Numbered from the stretch's first letter, positions 25,784 to 34,949 are shown. The stretch is DNA of 64,000 nt from Paraburkholderia adhaesiva (GCF_021390575.1 NZ_JAJEJQ010000002.1:124001-188000), one strand, 5' to 3'. Program-made: numbers and translations. The notes: a model not told the origin generated them from the sequence alone.

Positions 25784-27009
25784 ACCTTTTTCTCAGCGAG
25801 CAATTTCTCAAAGTCGGGATGCCAGCCAACTGTCAGTTGAACTGCCATGACTTGGTAACTTCCTCGGACGTAATATGACGCGCTCCAGTTTTGAGCGAAG
25901 GGCCGAACTTGTGCGTGAGCTTGGTTAAACGACCACCTGAACAACTCCAGACCGGAGGCTTGCTTCGTTTCATCGTCGGCCAACTCACAGGTTTCCGACA
26001 TGACGCCGTGTTTGTCCTCCCAAGCCTCTCGAAGGAGCGCGTCGTACAGGTCTATGCGGACGGCCATATCAACGCGATTGGTCATCCATTTGTGTCGCTG
26101 GGATCGGGCTCGCCACTCTTCTCTCTCGGCAGACTGAATCTCGCGCTTTGTACCGCCAACGAGATCGATCTGGCGAGCGATCATCGAGTCTGGAATGTAG
26201 TCCCCGGGAGGCAGGGAAAGCTCGAAATCAGCGATTAATTCATCGCGCTCAATCTCGCCAGATAGCTCCGACACCTTTTGCTGAACTTCAAGCTTTGAGA
26301 TGACTCTTTCCCGCTTGTCACACAGCGAGTAGACGACCTGAAGGTCCCACCATTCAATAAGCCTTGTGCCAATGGATTCGCGACGTCCCGGGGGGAAGTT
26401 GGTAAGCGTGTTCGAGATTTCGTTCGATATTCCGGTGATGTCGCTGACCCCCGGAACTACCGTGATACGCGAGATGAGCCGGCTGCGAATTGGTTCGCCG
26501 AGTTTCAGGAATGCAGCACAGCTACTTTGACGGTCTGCGTGAGGCGTAGGGCTTACGCCGCTCAACTTCCCTTGTTGATGTTCGTCCACTACGCGTTGAG
26601 CTTCCTCAACAAGCGAAACGATCAACGAAGTTCGGTCTGCCGACTCATTCAAAAACGCGCCGAGTGAATGCTCTATGCTGAGTGGTGCCACGGTAACGAG
26701 TTGGAAGCGGGTGTCCTTCAGTTCTACCTTCGGCAACACATCTATCCACGCCTTCAGCGTTTTCCAAAGCGCACGTGAACTTATGCTCACCGAGGTCGGC
26801 TTCTCACTCAAGGAGTGCTTGAGCTGCGTCAAAAGCGGTTGCCCGTTTGAAATCACCTCTACGTCATCCAGCCGTTCTAGGCAGACTGCCGCATCGTCGT
26901 GGGGAGCCTTAAGTACGGAGAGTAGCGCGTACAACGATTGAAAGTAGAAGCCCAAGGCCGCACTCGCGGCGGAGTGCGCTCCATCTTCGATATGTCCCGT
27001 CGAAGTCAA
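25780..27009 (-). CDS. ABC-3C system effector/C-terminal-domain component
   Basis: The protein has about 409 residues. The segment GFYFQSLYALLSVL, then LERLDDVEVISNGQPLLTQL and KHSL, forms the conserved nuclease-like N-terminal region seen in ABC-3C effectors (an E and QLK arrangement). The C-terminal half carries the ABC-3C CTD. The start is set at TTG because AGGGGGGA lies 6 bases upstream; an in-frame upstream ATG would add 35 atypical residues. It is first in the operon and intact. Its activity, probably nucleolytic or otherwise toxic, is inferred from the family description. Confidence 0.78.
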   Translation of the reverse strand: MTSTGHIEDGAHSAASAALGFYFQSLYALLSVLKAPHDDAAVCLERLDDVEVISNGQPLLTQLKHSLSEKPTSVSISSRALWKTLKAWIDVLPKVELKDTRFQLVTVAPLSIEHSLGAFLNESADRTSLIVSLVEEAQRVVDEHQQGKLSGVSPTPHADRQSSCAAFLKLGEPIRSRLISRITVVPGVSDITGISNEISNTLTNFPPGRRESIGTRLIEWWDLQVVYSLCDKRERVISKLEVQQKVSELSGEIERDELIADFELSLPPGDYIPDSMIARQIDLVGGTKREIQSAEREEWRARSQRHKWMTNRVDMAVRIDLYDALLREAWEDKHGVMSETCELADDETKQASGLELFRWSFNQAHAQVRPFAQNWSASYYVRGSYQVMAVQLTVGWHPDFEKLLAEKKV

Positions 27010-27266
27010 ATCGATTCCCCCCTGATGCCGTTTGAAGCAATAGCGGTTGCGTGTTCTGATATCGGTTCGTGTCTTTTCGACACAGAATGTACCAGAGACG
27101 TCTCCGCAGGACATGTCAGTGCCAATCCTGCTTAACGGCAGTCAGACCTTCAACTTGAGATAGGTGGGATGGCCGTTTTCGGATAGGCCATCGACATTCG
27201 AATGTCCGAGTCGGCGTTCCTGTAGACGACTCATCATGGCCGACTAAAGCCTGTCCGCAAACGGTC

Positions 27267-27289
27267 TCCCCGGAAATCCGCGAAGAACC
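27267..27289 (-). repeat. Right terminal inverted repeat of ABC-3C element
   Basis: Read on the minus strand it is GGTTCTTCGCGGATTTCC then GGGGA, matching the left end at 22 of 23 positions. The 250 bases between this and the effector gene hold its promoter and no other gene. The right target duplication AGAAAAAT follows directly. Confidence 0.75.
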
Positions 27290-27883
27290 AGAAAAATCCC
27301 GCTCCGCCATTAGCATCGATCTGAAACTCGATGCCCATACCACCGACCTTCTGCGCCGCCATGCACGCACGGCGTCACGTCCGCATCCGTCCTGATCCAG
27401 AGCGTACGCGTTTTCATGGATACCTTTTCGCTTCGCGAGCAGTCATCCCCGCGCATAACCGTCAGGAGCTGGCCGACGAATAAGCAACGAAAGGAGTTCC
27501 GGCATGAGGCGGGCCTGGCTGATCGATCCGCTTACCTGATTAATCGCCATAACAGCTGGATCTTGTTGTTTGTCGAATCTTGAAGCGTTTATGCGCTTTG
27601 CGTTTGTTTCTAACTTTTCTTTAAACCTTGTCTGATTGTCGTGTCGGTGCAGTCCGTGAAACACTGAACAGTTAATAGGTGCGGATGCGTTCCAGCACTG
27701 CGCAACAGGTCAGGCGGAGCCCTCCTTGCAGGACTCCGACGGCTCCGACATGACTGGACCATCGCAGCGCCGGATTGGCCGGTATCGGTGAACCTGCGCT
27801 GGAATTCGCGGCGCTGCGCACCGGTACGCACAAGATCTTCTGAACGGTCCTTATTGTTTTCATTTCCCTGCATGGAGTCTGCG
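27290..27883 (+). repeat. Right part of the vgrG2 upstream segment
   Basis: This noncoding stretch continues the homology to the region before vgrG1: CCCGCTCCGCCATTAGCATC, CATGGATACCTTTTCGCTTC, the 11-codon ORF and, at the 3' end, CGCTGCGCACCGGTACGC through AGATCTTCTGAACGGTCC. The 3' 80 bases are the best conserved and probably hold the promoter or leader of vgrG. Confidence 0.75.
27504..27539 (+). other. 11-codon ORF with strong RBS, copy 2
   Basis: It reads MRRAWLIDPLT then TGA, with AAAGGAG upstream. It differs from copy 1 at two residues but keeps the start, stop and ribosome-binding site, as described for that copy. Confidence 0.4.
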
Positions 27884-30598
27884 ATGTCGTGGTTCAAGCA
27901 GTTCCGCATTCTGGAGTTATCGGGCGCAGCGCTGCCCACCTGGCGCGACATGCCGCTCTTTACGGTGTCGCGCCTCTCAGGCAAGGAAAAGCTTGGGCAC
28001 CTCTACGACTACACGGTCGAGGTGGCGACGATCGAGGACATGATGCTCGGCGTGCGCGAAGCGCAGTCGCTGGTCGACGTCGACCAGCTCGTTGGCAAGG
28101 AAGTCACCGTGAGCATCGCCATTGAGGGGCGTGGTGACGGTTTCATCGGTGCGGCCAATATCGGCGCGGACACGCGTACCATCACGGGTCTGATTGTCTC
28201 GGCGCGATGCGTCGGGGCCGATGACCGGCGCGCATTTTACCAGTTCCGCATCCGTCCATGGCTCTGGCTAGCGGGTCTCAAGATCGATTCGCGTATTTTT
28301 CAGGATAAAACAGTCATCGGGATCACCGATGCGATACTGGAAAAATATCCCTATCCGTACGAGAAACGCCTGAACGGTCCAGGCTTCCGGCGCGGCTATC
28401 CACGGCGCGACTACCAGCGTCAGGCATGGGAATCCGATTTGGCCTATCTGCGCAGGCAATGGCAGGAATGGGGCATCTCGTTTTTCTACGAGGACAGCAC
28501 GCTGGTGCTGGTGGATTCTATCGGTGGCTACAAAAGGCATGGTCCCGCTTATGCGACGCTGCGCTATCTCGCCCCCGAGGGCCAGCGCATCGATGAGGAA
28601 CACATCTCGCAGTTCGGGATCGCGCGCACGCTCACCACCGGCAAGGTCAGTGTCACCGACTACGACTATACGCAATCACGCGCGGATCTCGCTGCCAAGG
28701 ATCAGGACTACCAGAAGCGGGCGTACGACAACTACGAAGAGTACGCGTGGGGCGACTACTCGCAACCGCTGGCTGGCATGATGGGCATCGAGGGCGAGCA
28801 CAACGACGCGTGGTTTGAAGGCGAACACCTCGCGTGCGTGCGGCTCGAAGCGCACCGCGCAAAGAGCTTGCGCGGCAAGGGCAAAGGCAATCTGCGTGGT
28901 CTCATGGCCGGGCATATCTTCAAGCTCGAGGGTTATCCGCAAAAGCTCGGTAATGCCGAGTATCTGGTGGTTGCCACGCATCTGGATATCCGCAACAACG
29001 ACACCTCGACCCAGGCACCGGGGACGAACTCACTCTACAGCTGCGAGACGCGCTTCACCGTCCAGCCCGCCAACACCCCGTTCAGGACCCCGCAGAAGGC
29101 GAAGAAGCCGCGCCTGCATAGTGAAATCGCCGTCGTCACAGGCTACGACAACTCGCCCGTCTGGACAGATTCGTACGGCAGGGCGCGCCTCCAGTTCGTC
29201 TGGGACCGGCAGGGGCAGATGGACCAGAATTCGAGCTGCTGGATACGGGCCGTGTCGCCGTGGCAGGGGGAGAACTACGGCGCGATCTTCATTCCGAGGC
29301 CAGGCCAGGAGGTTGTGGTCGGTTACTACCATGGGGACCCGGACAAGCCGTATATCGCGGGGCGGCACGTGAACCAGTTCAACGCGCCGCCGTGGGTGCT
29401 GCCGCACAACGATGCGCTCTCGGGGTGGAGGAGCCAGTCGCTGGAGGGCCCGGGGTCGAACACGGTAGTCACCGACGACACGCCAGGTAAGTTGCAGGTT
29501 CAGGTGTCGAGCGATCAGGCCAACTCGCGGCTCGTACTCGGCAGTAACACCCACATAGATGGCAACCAGGGACGAGCGCAGGCGCGCGGTGAAGGCTTTG
29601 AACTCGCAACAGAAGCGCATGGTGTGGCACGCGCGAACTGGGGCATGCTGATCACGACCGAGACACGCGCGGGGGCGAGCGCACCGGTGAAGGACATGGG
29701 CGAGACGGTGCAGCGCCTGACGCAGGCGCGCGAACTGCATGAGGACCTGTCGCAACTGGCCGTCAGGCACAACGCCCAGACAACTGCTGCGAGCCAGCAG
29801 GACGCCATGCAGACGATCAAGGCGCAGAACACGGCCATCAAGGGTGGCGTGGTCTCATCCAGTAACCCGTCGCCCGAAATGACGCGGCCCGATCTCGTGC
29901 TGGCGAGCGCGGCGGGCGTCGCAACGACGGCCACCGACAGCACACACCAGGCCAGTATCAACGATCACGCGGTGACGGCGGGACGCGACTACAGCGTATC
30001 GGCGGGGCGTCACTATCTGATGTCGGTACGTGGCGCGATCTCGCTGTTTGCCTACCAGTTGGGGATCAGGTTTTTCGCGGCAAAAGGCAGGGTAGAGATT
30101 CAGGCGCAGAGCGACGAAATGGCACTCGCCGCACTGAAGGACATCACGATCAGCAGCACGGATGGCCGGATCGTCATCAATGCGGAGAAGGAAGTCTGGA
30201 TCGGCGCGGGAGGCTCCTACATCCAGATCAACGGCAGCGGGATCATCAACGGCACACCGGGAGCAATCCTGGAAAAGTGCGCGACGTGGAGCAAGCAAGG
30301 CGCGGTGTCAGAGGCGATTCCGTTTGATGCGGTCAAGCCGGATTTTCAGGCCCAATACGTTCTGGTCAACGAAAAAAGCGGCCTTCCGCTGCCCCGGCGT
30401 CCGTACCAGCTCAAACTGCCGGACGGGCGCACTCTGAACGGTATCACGACGGACCAGGGTGAAACGATGCCGGTATTTACGGCGGCCTCGCAGCCAGTCC
30501 AGTTGCAGGTCGCCGGTATTGGCAAGACGCCGCCACCCGAGACGTGGCATCTGGTTGGCGGGGGCGACAGCATCTTTGCTGATCATAAAGATAGCTAA
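27884..30598 (+). CDS. vgrG: T6SS spike protein VgrG with TTR-like C-terminal tail (cassette 2)
   Basis: The 904-residue VgrG is nearly identical to vgrG1 over its gp27, gp5 and DUF2345 portions. After KW the sequences part completely. The tail here (QYVLVNEKSGLPLPRRPYQL, then GRTLNGITTDQGETMPVF) is a transthyretin-like fold of its own and should select the downstream nuclease effector. GGAG 6 bases upstream fixes the ATG. The base-identical body with a swapped tail is what modular exchange of VgrG with effector genes produces. Confidence 0.95.
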   Translation: MSWFKQFRILELSGAALPTWRDMPLFTVSRLSGKEKLGHLYDYTVEVATIEDMMLGVREAQSLVDVDQLVGKEVTVSIAIEGRGDGFIGAANIGADTRTITGLIVSARCVGADDRRAFYQFRIRPWLWLAGLKIDSRIFQDKTVIGITDAILEKYPYPYEKRLNGPGFRRGYPRRDYQRQAWESDLAYLRRQWQEWGISFFYEDSTLVLVDSIGGYKRHGPAYATLRYLAPEGQRIDEEHISQFGIARTLTTGKVSVTDYDYTQSRADLAAKDQDYQKRAYDNYEEYAWGDYSQPLAGMMGIEGEHNDAWFEGEHLACVRLEAHRAKSLRGKGKGNLRGLMAGHIFKLEGYPQKLGNAEYLVVATHLDIRNNDTSTQAPGTNSLYSCETRFTVQPANTPFRTPQKAKKPRLHSEIAVVTGYDNSPVWTDSYGRARLQFVWDRQGQMDQNSSCWIRAVSPWQGENYGAIFIPRPGQEVVVGYYHGDPDKPYIAGRHVNQFNAPPWVLPHNDALSGWRSQSLEGPGSNTVVTDDTPGKLQVQVSSDQANSRLVLGSNTHIDGNQGRAQARGEGFELATEAHGVARANWGMLITTETRAGASAPVKDMGETVQRLTQARELHEDLSQLAVRHNAQTTAASQQDAMQTIKAQNTAIKGGVVSSSNPSPEMTRPDLVLASAAGVATTATDSTHQASINDHAVTAGRDYSVSAGRHYLMSVRGAISLFAYQLGIRFFAAKGRVEIQAQSDEMALAALKDITISSTDGRIVINAEKEVWIGAGGSYIQINGSGIINGTPGAILEKCATWSKQGAVSEAIPFDAVKPDFQAQYVLVNEKSGLPLPRRPYQLKLPDGRTLNGITTDQGETMPVFTAASQPVQLQVAGIGKTPPPETWHLVGGGDSIFADHKDS

Positions 30599-30612
30599 AA
30601 GGATAATTGAAC

Positions 30613-31851
30613 ATGGCAACGCCAATGACCCCTTTTGACGAGACGGTCACCATTACGGAAGACACGCGGACGTATGTCCGGTTGCCCGACCAGGCGATGG
30701 GCTATCTGGAGGAAAAAATCCGCTCGGCCATGTGGTGGCCGAATACCATCTTTACGGTGCCGAAAGGCGACGGGCTGGTGGGCGTCAGCCTGCTCAAGCA
30801 GGTCGCGATGAGCGGCGCAATCCGCAAGGACGAAACAGACCGCCAATTCCACTTCCCCTACAAGGCGGAAGTGTCGTTTGACATGCGACCATACATAACC
30901 AGCCTTGGAATAAATGCTCCGAGGCCATTTCTGAGCACGACGACCGATACCGGAAATCCGGGCCGTCGCCATAGCCAGAATCCGTTTCCCGTGCTGCGGC
31001 TTGCCGGCGCGGTGGTGCGCGCGGTCAGGGGCGATGTGCGTCGCCCGGATGTCATCATCGTGACAAACCCGGACAACCGGTGGCCGGGACGCGGTGACGT
31101 TGACGAGGATGGAAAGGATCAGGATCCGAACCTGAAGCGGCTGGTTGAGGTCAAGTTTCCGGGCGACACTTGGGGATGGAACCAAGAAGACGATTATGTT
31201 GCGATTGCGGGTGACCCCGGGCACATGACCTTGCTGAAGGTGGAAGGCGGCGACCAGCGGTCGAAGGAAGTGGTCGAAGCGGCCGTCCTGTCCGCCTTTC
31301 TCGTTCTGCTGGCAGGCAAGACGCGGATTCGGGGACGCCTCCGCGCCCCGAAACCGGTACCTAAACCTGCCTTTTTTGAAGCGTGGAGCGCGCTGGAGGC
31401 GGCTGCGGATTCGGCTGAAGGCAAGGTTGCGGCCTTGTGGGATACGACTAGGCAGGGTGTGCGCCAGCTCTCCGACGAAACCCAGGCGTGGTTGCGCAAG
31501 GGTGCCGGATGGCTGTTCGATGAGGGGCGCTGGGCTGCGGACTTCACAGGCAAGGAATGGCAGTATGTTTCCAGTCAGGGCCGCATCCTATGGCGCTATA
31601 CCACTGAGGAACTGATCGCGGGCTGGCGACAGATACGCAGGCAGACCGATCTTGCAGCAGAACAGCTCAGGCAGATCAACTGGGGGCAGGTTCTGATTAC
31701 TGCCGTCGAGGGCATAGCGACTGTCGCGCTGGTGGTGGCCGGCGTCGTCGTGGTCGTGGTACTGGCCGAAGCGCTGGTCTGCATACTCGCCGCGCTGGTC
31801 GCAATTGTTGTAACCGTAGGTGGGTCCGTGCTGATCGCCGAACTCGCCTAG
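30613..31851 (+). CDS. VRR-NUC nuclease T6SS effector (TseV-like)
   Basis: The 412-residue effector has a PD-(D/E)XK-type VRR-NUC core: RPDVIIVTNP at about residue 145, the catalytic LVEVKFPGD (Glu and Lys near 179-181) and Gln191 in GWNQEDDY. It would cut DNA in the target cell. An N-terminal region of about 125 residues probably contacts the VgrG tail. A hydrophobic stretch of about 45 residues ends the protein and could help entry through the inner membrane. An in-frame TTG two codons earlier is the alternative start. The DUF3396 gene follows. Confidence 0.85.
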   Translation: MATPMTPFDETVTITEDTRTYVRLPDQAMGYLEEKIRSAMWWPNTIFTVPKGDGLVGVSLLKQVAMSGAIRKDETDRQFHFPYKAEVSFDMRPYITSLGINAPRPFLSTTTDTGNPGRRHSQNPFPVLRLAGAVVRAVRGDVRRPDVIIVTNPDNRWPGRGDVDEDGKDQDPNLKRLVEVKFPGDTWGWNQEDDYVAIAGDPGHMTLLKVEGGDQRSKEVVEAAVLSAFLVLLAGKTRIRGRLRAPKPVPKPAFFEAWSALEAAADSAEGKVAALWDTTRQGVRQLSDETQAWLRKGAGWLFDEGRWAADFTGKEWQYVSSQGRILWRYTTEELIAGWRQIRRQTDLAAEQLRQINWGQVLITAVEGIATVALVVAGVVVVVVLAEALVCILAALVAIVVTVGGSVLIAELA

Positions 31852-31911
31852 ATTGCCAAACTTGCCTCGCTTGTAGCTCCTGGATTTAACGACTTTTCAA
31901 CGGGATGGATA

Positions 31912-33075
31912 ATGAGTTCTAATGCGCCAAGACCAGTGCTGACACCGGAAGAAGCCCTGCAGCGCTATCGTGAGGAACTGTGCCTGCATGACAGAAAGGG
32001 AAGGCTTGTCGTACTGCCTGGCGTAATCGGCACGGTATTTTTCCGGGGCGGTTCAACGCTGGAAGTGCGCAAGGGTATCCTGGCCTGCTTTGACCGCTTC
32101 GCGGAACTCTTTGGCGAATACATGAAGGGCGGCAGGGGGCCGGAGGGGACTGGCAACTTTGGCCGCAGGACGCCTGCGGGGATCGAGTCGATCCGCCGTG
32201 CCATTGTCGAGACGCCGTCCTATGAAGCCGTCGAGGCGGTACTGTCGAGTACGGATGACCCAGACGCCGCACCAGCCTACCAAATCGGGACGTTGACCAG
32301 TCGGGCGCTGGCTGAGGACTACCAGATGCCGGGCAGCCCACTCGTTCACAAGAAGGGAACCGACCGGCTAATGTCCTACCTGAAATTCTGGATGCCGATG
32401 GATTTCGTCAATACGCCCGAAGGTGTCCGGCAGTACGAAGCCTTCCTGCGGTTCGTCTGCCAGCAGCTTCCGGTATGTGGTGGCTACGGCGGTCTGTCGG
32501 CCATCCTGCCATATGACATGCATGGCTACCTGTCGCAGGAATGGGTGATGGCGCAGCGGTTCCGGGGGCTGGAAATCGACAGCTACGCGTTCTTGCAGGG
32601 TAAGGAATATCTTGTCGGTTCGTATGAAGGCAAATCGATGGAACGTATGACGGCAATTTATGATGATCTTCATCCCGGAGCTAAAGTTGCCAGATACGGT
32701 TACGTCAAGAGTGTGAACTGGTACACGCTGATTGGCGACCTGTTTGTAGACCGCCTGGGCGGTGAGGAAAAGGTGCGTGCCGAACTCGCACGCCCGGATA
32801 TCAATATCGAGCGGATCGGAAAGTGCCTGCTCATCCGGGCGGGAGATTTCCCTTGGCTGGGTGCGCCCGAGGAAGCATGGTCAGAGCCTTACCTGGTTGT
32901 CAACAGTGTGCTTCGCGTGCTACGCAATCCCGATCCGCAAGGCTTGCAGACCAATGTTCCAGGCGCACCCCATGCAGACAGGGAGGGTACGCGGCGATGG
33001 GAGGCACGGTTTGATTACCGGGACGCGCCCCCGCCTCCTCCTACGCCCTTAATTGTCCCCCTGAAAACCAATTGA
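31912..33075 (+). CDS. DUF3396 immunity protein for VRR-NUC effector
   Basis: The 387-residue cytoplasmic protein matches the DUF3396 (TsiV-type) family, which neutralises VRR-NUC effectors. Examples are LPGVIGTVFFRGGSTLEVR, CGGYGGLSAILPYDMHGY and the C-terminal LIRAGDFPWLG. It begins 60 bases after the nuclease gene. A short proline run near the end (APPPPPTP) precedes the stop. PAAR follows after 13 bases. Confidence 0.85.
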   Translation: MSSNAPRPVLTPEEALQRYREELCLHDRKGRLVVLPGVIGTVFFRGGSTLEVRKGILACFDRFAELFGEYMKGGRGPEGTGNFGRRTPAGIESIRRAIVETPSYEAVEAVLSSTDDPDAAPAYQIGTLTSRALAEDYQMPGSPLVHKKGTDRLMSYLKFWMPMDFVNTPEGVRQYEAFLRFVCQQLPVCGGYGGLSAILPYDMHGYLSQEWVMAQRFRGLEIDSYAFLQGKEYLVGSYEGKSMERMTAIYDDLHPGAKVARYGYVKSVNWYTLIGDLFVDRLGGEEKVRAELARPDINIERIGKCLLIRAGDFPWLGAPEEAWSEPYLVVNSVLRVLRNPDPQGLQTNVPGAPHADREGTRRWEARFDYRDAPPPPPTPLIVPLKTN

Positions 33076-33088
33076 CGAGGGAAATCGC

Positions 33089-33361
33089 ATGAGCAAGGCA
33101 GCAGTGTGTGATGGCGACGCAACCACCACGGGCGGACACGTGATCGCGAAGGCATCCACAATGTTCGACGGCGAGCGGCGCATTGCGCTCGACCGGGAAA
33201 TGGCGACGTGCGGCAACTGTCCCGGCGAATACCCGATAGAGGGCAGCGGGACGAACATGGGCGAGGACGGTCGCGCGAGCGTGCTCGACGGTGACCAGGT
33301 GCTGTGCCCGTGTGGCAGGAATCACGTCAAGGCCCATCCGAATGCGGGCTGTGCGGCCTGA
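33089..33361 (+). CDS. PAAR-domain spike-tip protein (cassette 2)
   Basis: The 90-residue PAAR protein starts MSKAAVCDGDATTTGGHVIA and has the same Cys/His tip pattern as the cassette 1 copy. It is almost identical to that copy after residue 15. The differences are concentrated in the first residues and the intergenic DNA, so the recombination border lies near the gene start. Confidence 0.92.
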   Translation: MSKAAVCDGDATTTGGHVIAKASTMFDGERRIALDREMATCGNCPGEYPIEGSGTNMGEDGRASVLDGDQVLCPCGRNHVKAHPNAGCAA

Positions 33362-33378
33362 TTTCACGGATTGCATGA

Positions 33379-34185
33379 ATGAGCGTCAAGGTTACCCTTG
33401 AGGACATCCAGCGCGTCGCTTTCGCGCGAGGCGGCGTGTGCCTCGCGCAGGAGTATGTCCATGGCAGCGTTGCGGTCGAGTGGCAATGTGCTGAGCGCCA
33501 TCGGTGGCACGCGACACCCAATGCCGTCAAAACGCGGACCTGGTGCCCGGTCTGCGCCCGGGCGAAAAAGCGCGATAACCTGGCAACCATGCAGCGGGTA
33601 GCTGCGGAGCGCGGCGGGCGATGTCTTTCCACTGTGTACGTTGACGGTGCTACGCCGTTGCAGTGGCAGTGTGACCGGGGCCACCGATGGAAGGCGAAGG
33701 CGACCGCGATCAAGCGTGGCCGATGGTGCCCGGAATGCGCGCGGCTCGCACGCCTCGGCCATACCATCGGGGAAATGCACGAGCTGGCCCGGACGCGGGG
33801 CGGACAGTGCCTGTCGGATACCTATGTGAATGGTCAGGCTGCGCTGCAATGGCGTTGTTCAAACGGGCATGAATGGTCCGCTTCAGCCTCAAGCATCCTG
33901 CGGGGCGGTTGGTGCAGGCAGTGTTATTTCGACAGCATGCGCGGCACCCTGGCCGAGATGCAGGCGCTGGCGGCATCGCGTGGGGGGCGCTGCCTTTCCG
34001 GGCGCTATGTGAATGCCTGGACACATCTGCTCTGGCAGTGTTCGCGGGGCCATGAGTGGAAAGCCGTGCCGTACTCGATACGGGTAAGCTGGTGTCCGCA
34101 GTGTGCGATCCTGGACCGGATCACGGCTTCGAACAGTTCGAAGCGAAAGCAGTATGAGACGACGGGCAAGCTGGTTGGCCTGTAA
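33379..34185 (+). CDS. Protein with four zinc-ribbon-like repeats (cassette 2)
   Basis: This 268-residue copy differs from the cassette 1 protein at only about a dozen positions, and all the Cys and His of the four W.C..GH.W and WCP.C sites are kept. Preservation of every metal ligand in both copies suggests the protein is functional. It is the last gene before the prophage region. Its role is unknown. Confidence 0.7.
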   Translation: MSVKVTLEDIQRVAFARGGVCLAQEYVHGSVAVEWQCAERHRWHATPNAVKTRTWCPVCARAKKRDNLATMQRVAAERGGRCLSTVYVDGATPLQWQCDRGHRWKAKATAIKRGRWCPECARLARLGHTIGEMHELARTRGGQCLSDTYVNGQAALQWRCSNGHEWSASASSILRGGWCRQCYFDSMRGTLAEMQALAASRGGRCLSGRYVNAWTHLLWQCSRGHEWKAVPYSIRVSWCPQCAILDRITASNSSKRKQYETTGKLVGL

Positions 34186-34512
34186 GGGTTGATCGGCTTC
34201 TGCGCGTCAGCCCCTCACTTTGTCGCCGGAGCTATCTGGCGAAAAACGCGCACCGGATGGTCCTGCGTGCGCACGGCCCCCGTCCTTCATGGGATGAAGG
34301 GTGTCCCCCTTCCACAGGTCTGCGAAAGTCTCCTGCGTGCTGGTCACGCGTGGGAGTGGTTGTGATCTCCCTCCTGCCGTAAATCCCCCTTTTTTCTATT
34401 GATGCGTGTGACACCTCACCACACGCAACTGCCGCACTATGCGTAGCCGTCTTAATCGTCTTAATCCATAATCAAGATGAAGGGAAAGGAAACAGACGGA
34501 ACGGAGAAGGGC
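34186..34512. promoter_or_regulatory. Gene-free prophage left region with hairpins and CGTCTTAAT repeats
   Basis: There is no gene here. It contains a small hairpin (CCTTCAT, GGG, ATGAAGG) near 34284, a dyad GCGTGTG-9-CACACGC at 34404-34426, and two tandem CGTCTTAAT units at 34448-34465. The units recur upstream of the gene at 34950. They look like binding sites for a phage regulator controlling rightward transcription. Confidence 0.5.
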
Positions 34513-34878
34513 ATGAAAGTCATCCTCAAGATCGGACTCGGTGGATACGGAGCGGTTCCGGTTGTGAAGGAACCCGGCGAAGTCCTCGAAGCACTCAAGG
34601 CGCACGGGATGGTGGTTCCCCACCATTACGTCGAGGTCGTGGAGTACGAGGGTCCCGAGGGTCCGGTCGCAGAGGGTGTGGTGGTCGCGGAAGTCAAGGG
34701 TGCACATCACGAAGCGATCTACGCGGTCGCAGAAGAACTCCACGAGGCGTGCATCGCAGTGGGTTACCTGCTCGGTGGTGCGCTGATCGGTGGCGAACTG
34801 ATCGGACCGGATGCCGTAGCGTGGGGCGAGTTCAACCCCGAGTTCTTCCACATACCCGAAGAACTCGCGGTGGCCTAG
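34513..34878 (+). CDS. Small acidic phage protein, unknown function
   Basis: The 121-residue protein starts MKVILKIGLGGYGAVPVVKE; the ATG is preceded by GGAGAAGG. It is glycine-, glutamate- and valine-rich and has no membrane segment. No family is recognised. It lies in the early-type left operon of the prophage, just after tandem CGTCTTAAT repeats. Confidence 0.6.
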   Translation: MKVILKIGLGGYGAVPVVKEPGEVLEALKAHGMVVPHHYVEVVEYEGPEGPVAEGVVVAEVKGAHHEAIYAVAEELHEACIAVGYLLGGALIGGELIGPDAVAWGEFNPEFFHIPEELAVA

Positions 34879-34893
34879 TGGCCGGGTCGTACC

Positions 34894-34911
34894 CGTCTTA
34901 ATCGTCTTAGG
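34894..34911. promoter_or_regulatory. Second tandem CGTCTTA repeat site
   Basis: CGTCTTAAT followed directly by CGTCTTAGG repeats the arrangement at 34448-34465 and lies about 40 bases before the next start codon. The spacing to the gene start is similar at both places, supporting a regulatory role. Confidence 0.45.
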
Positions 34912-34949
34912 CCAGACTGATTGTGCAGGGTAGTTGAAGGAGAGGTGCG

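Larger units (their letters stand above)
21688..27289. mobile_element. 5.6-kb transposon-like element carrying an ABC-3C defence operon
   Basis: The ends are inverted repeats of 23 bases (21688-21710 and 27267-27289) with one mismatch, starting GGTTCTTCGC. The flanks are TAAAAAAT and AGAAAAAT, each one base different from the uninterrupted site TGAAAAAT upstream of vgrG1. This is an 8-bp target duplication. Apart from the nested IS3 element it encodes no transposase, so it would need one in trans. From memory, the ends and the 8-bp duplication recall ISL3-type elements; this is not verified. Cargo: three ABC-3C genes, all on the minus strand. Confidence 0.75.

Noticed and set aside
27116..27370. 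84-codon minus-strand frame across the right end of the ABC-3C element
   Set aside because: It spans the terminal repeat and target duplication, has no RBS or known motif, and is unlikely to be a gene.
34186..34447. Possible tRNA or att site at the prophage left border
   Set aside because: No cloverleaf or repeated core could be found by eye; without the right border an att core cannot be defined.
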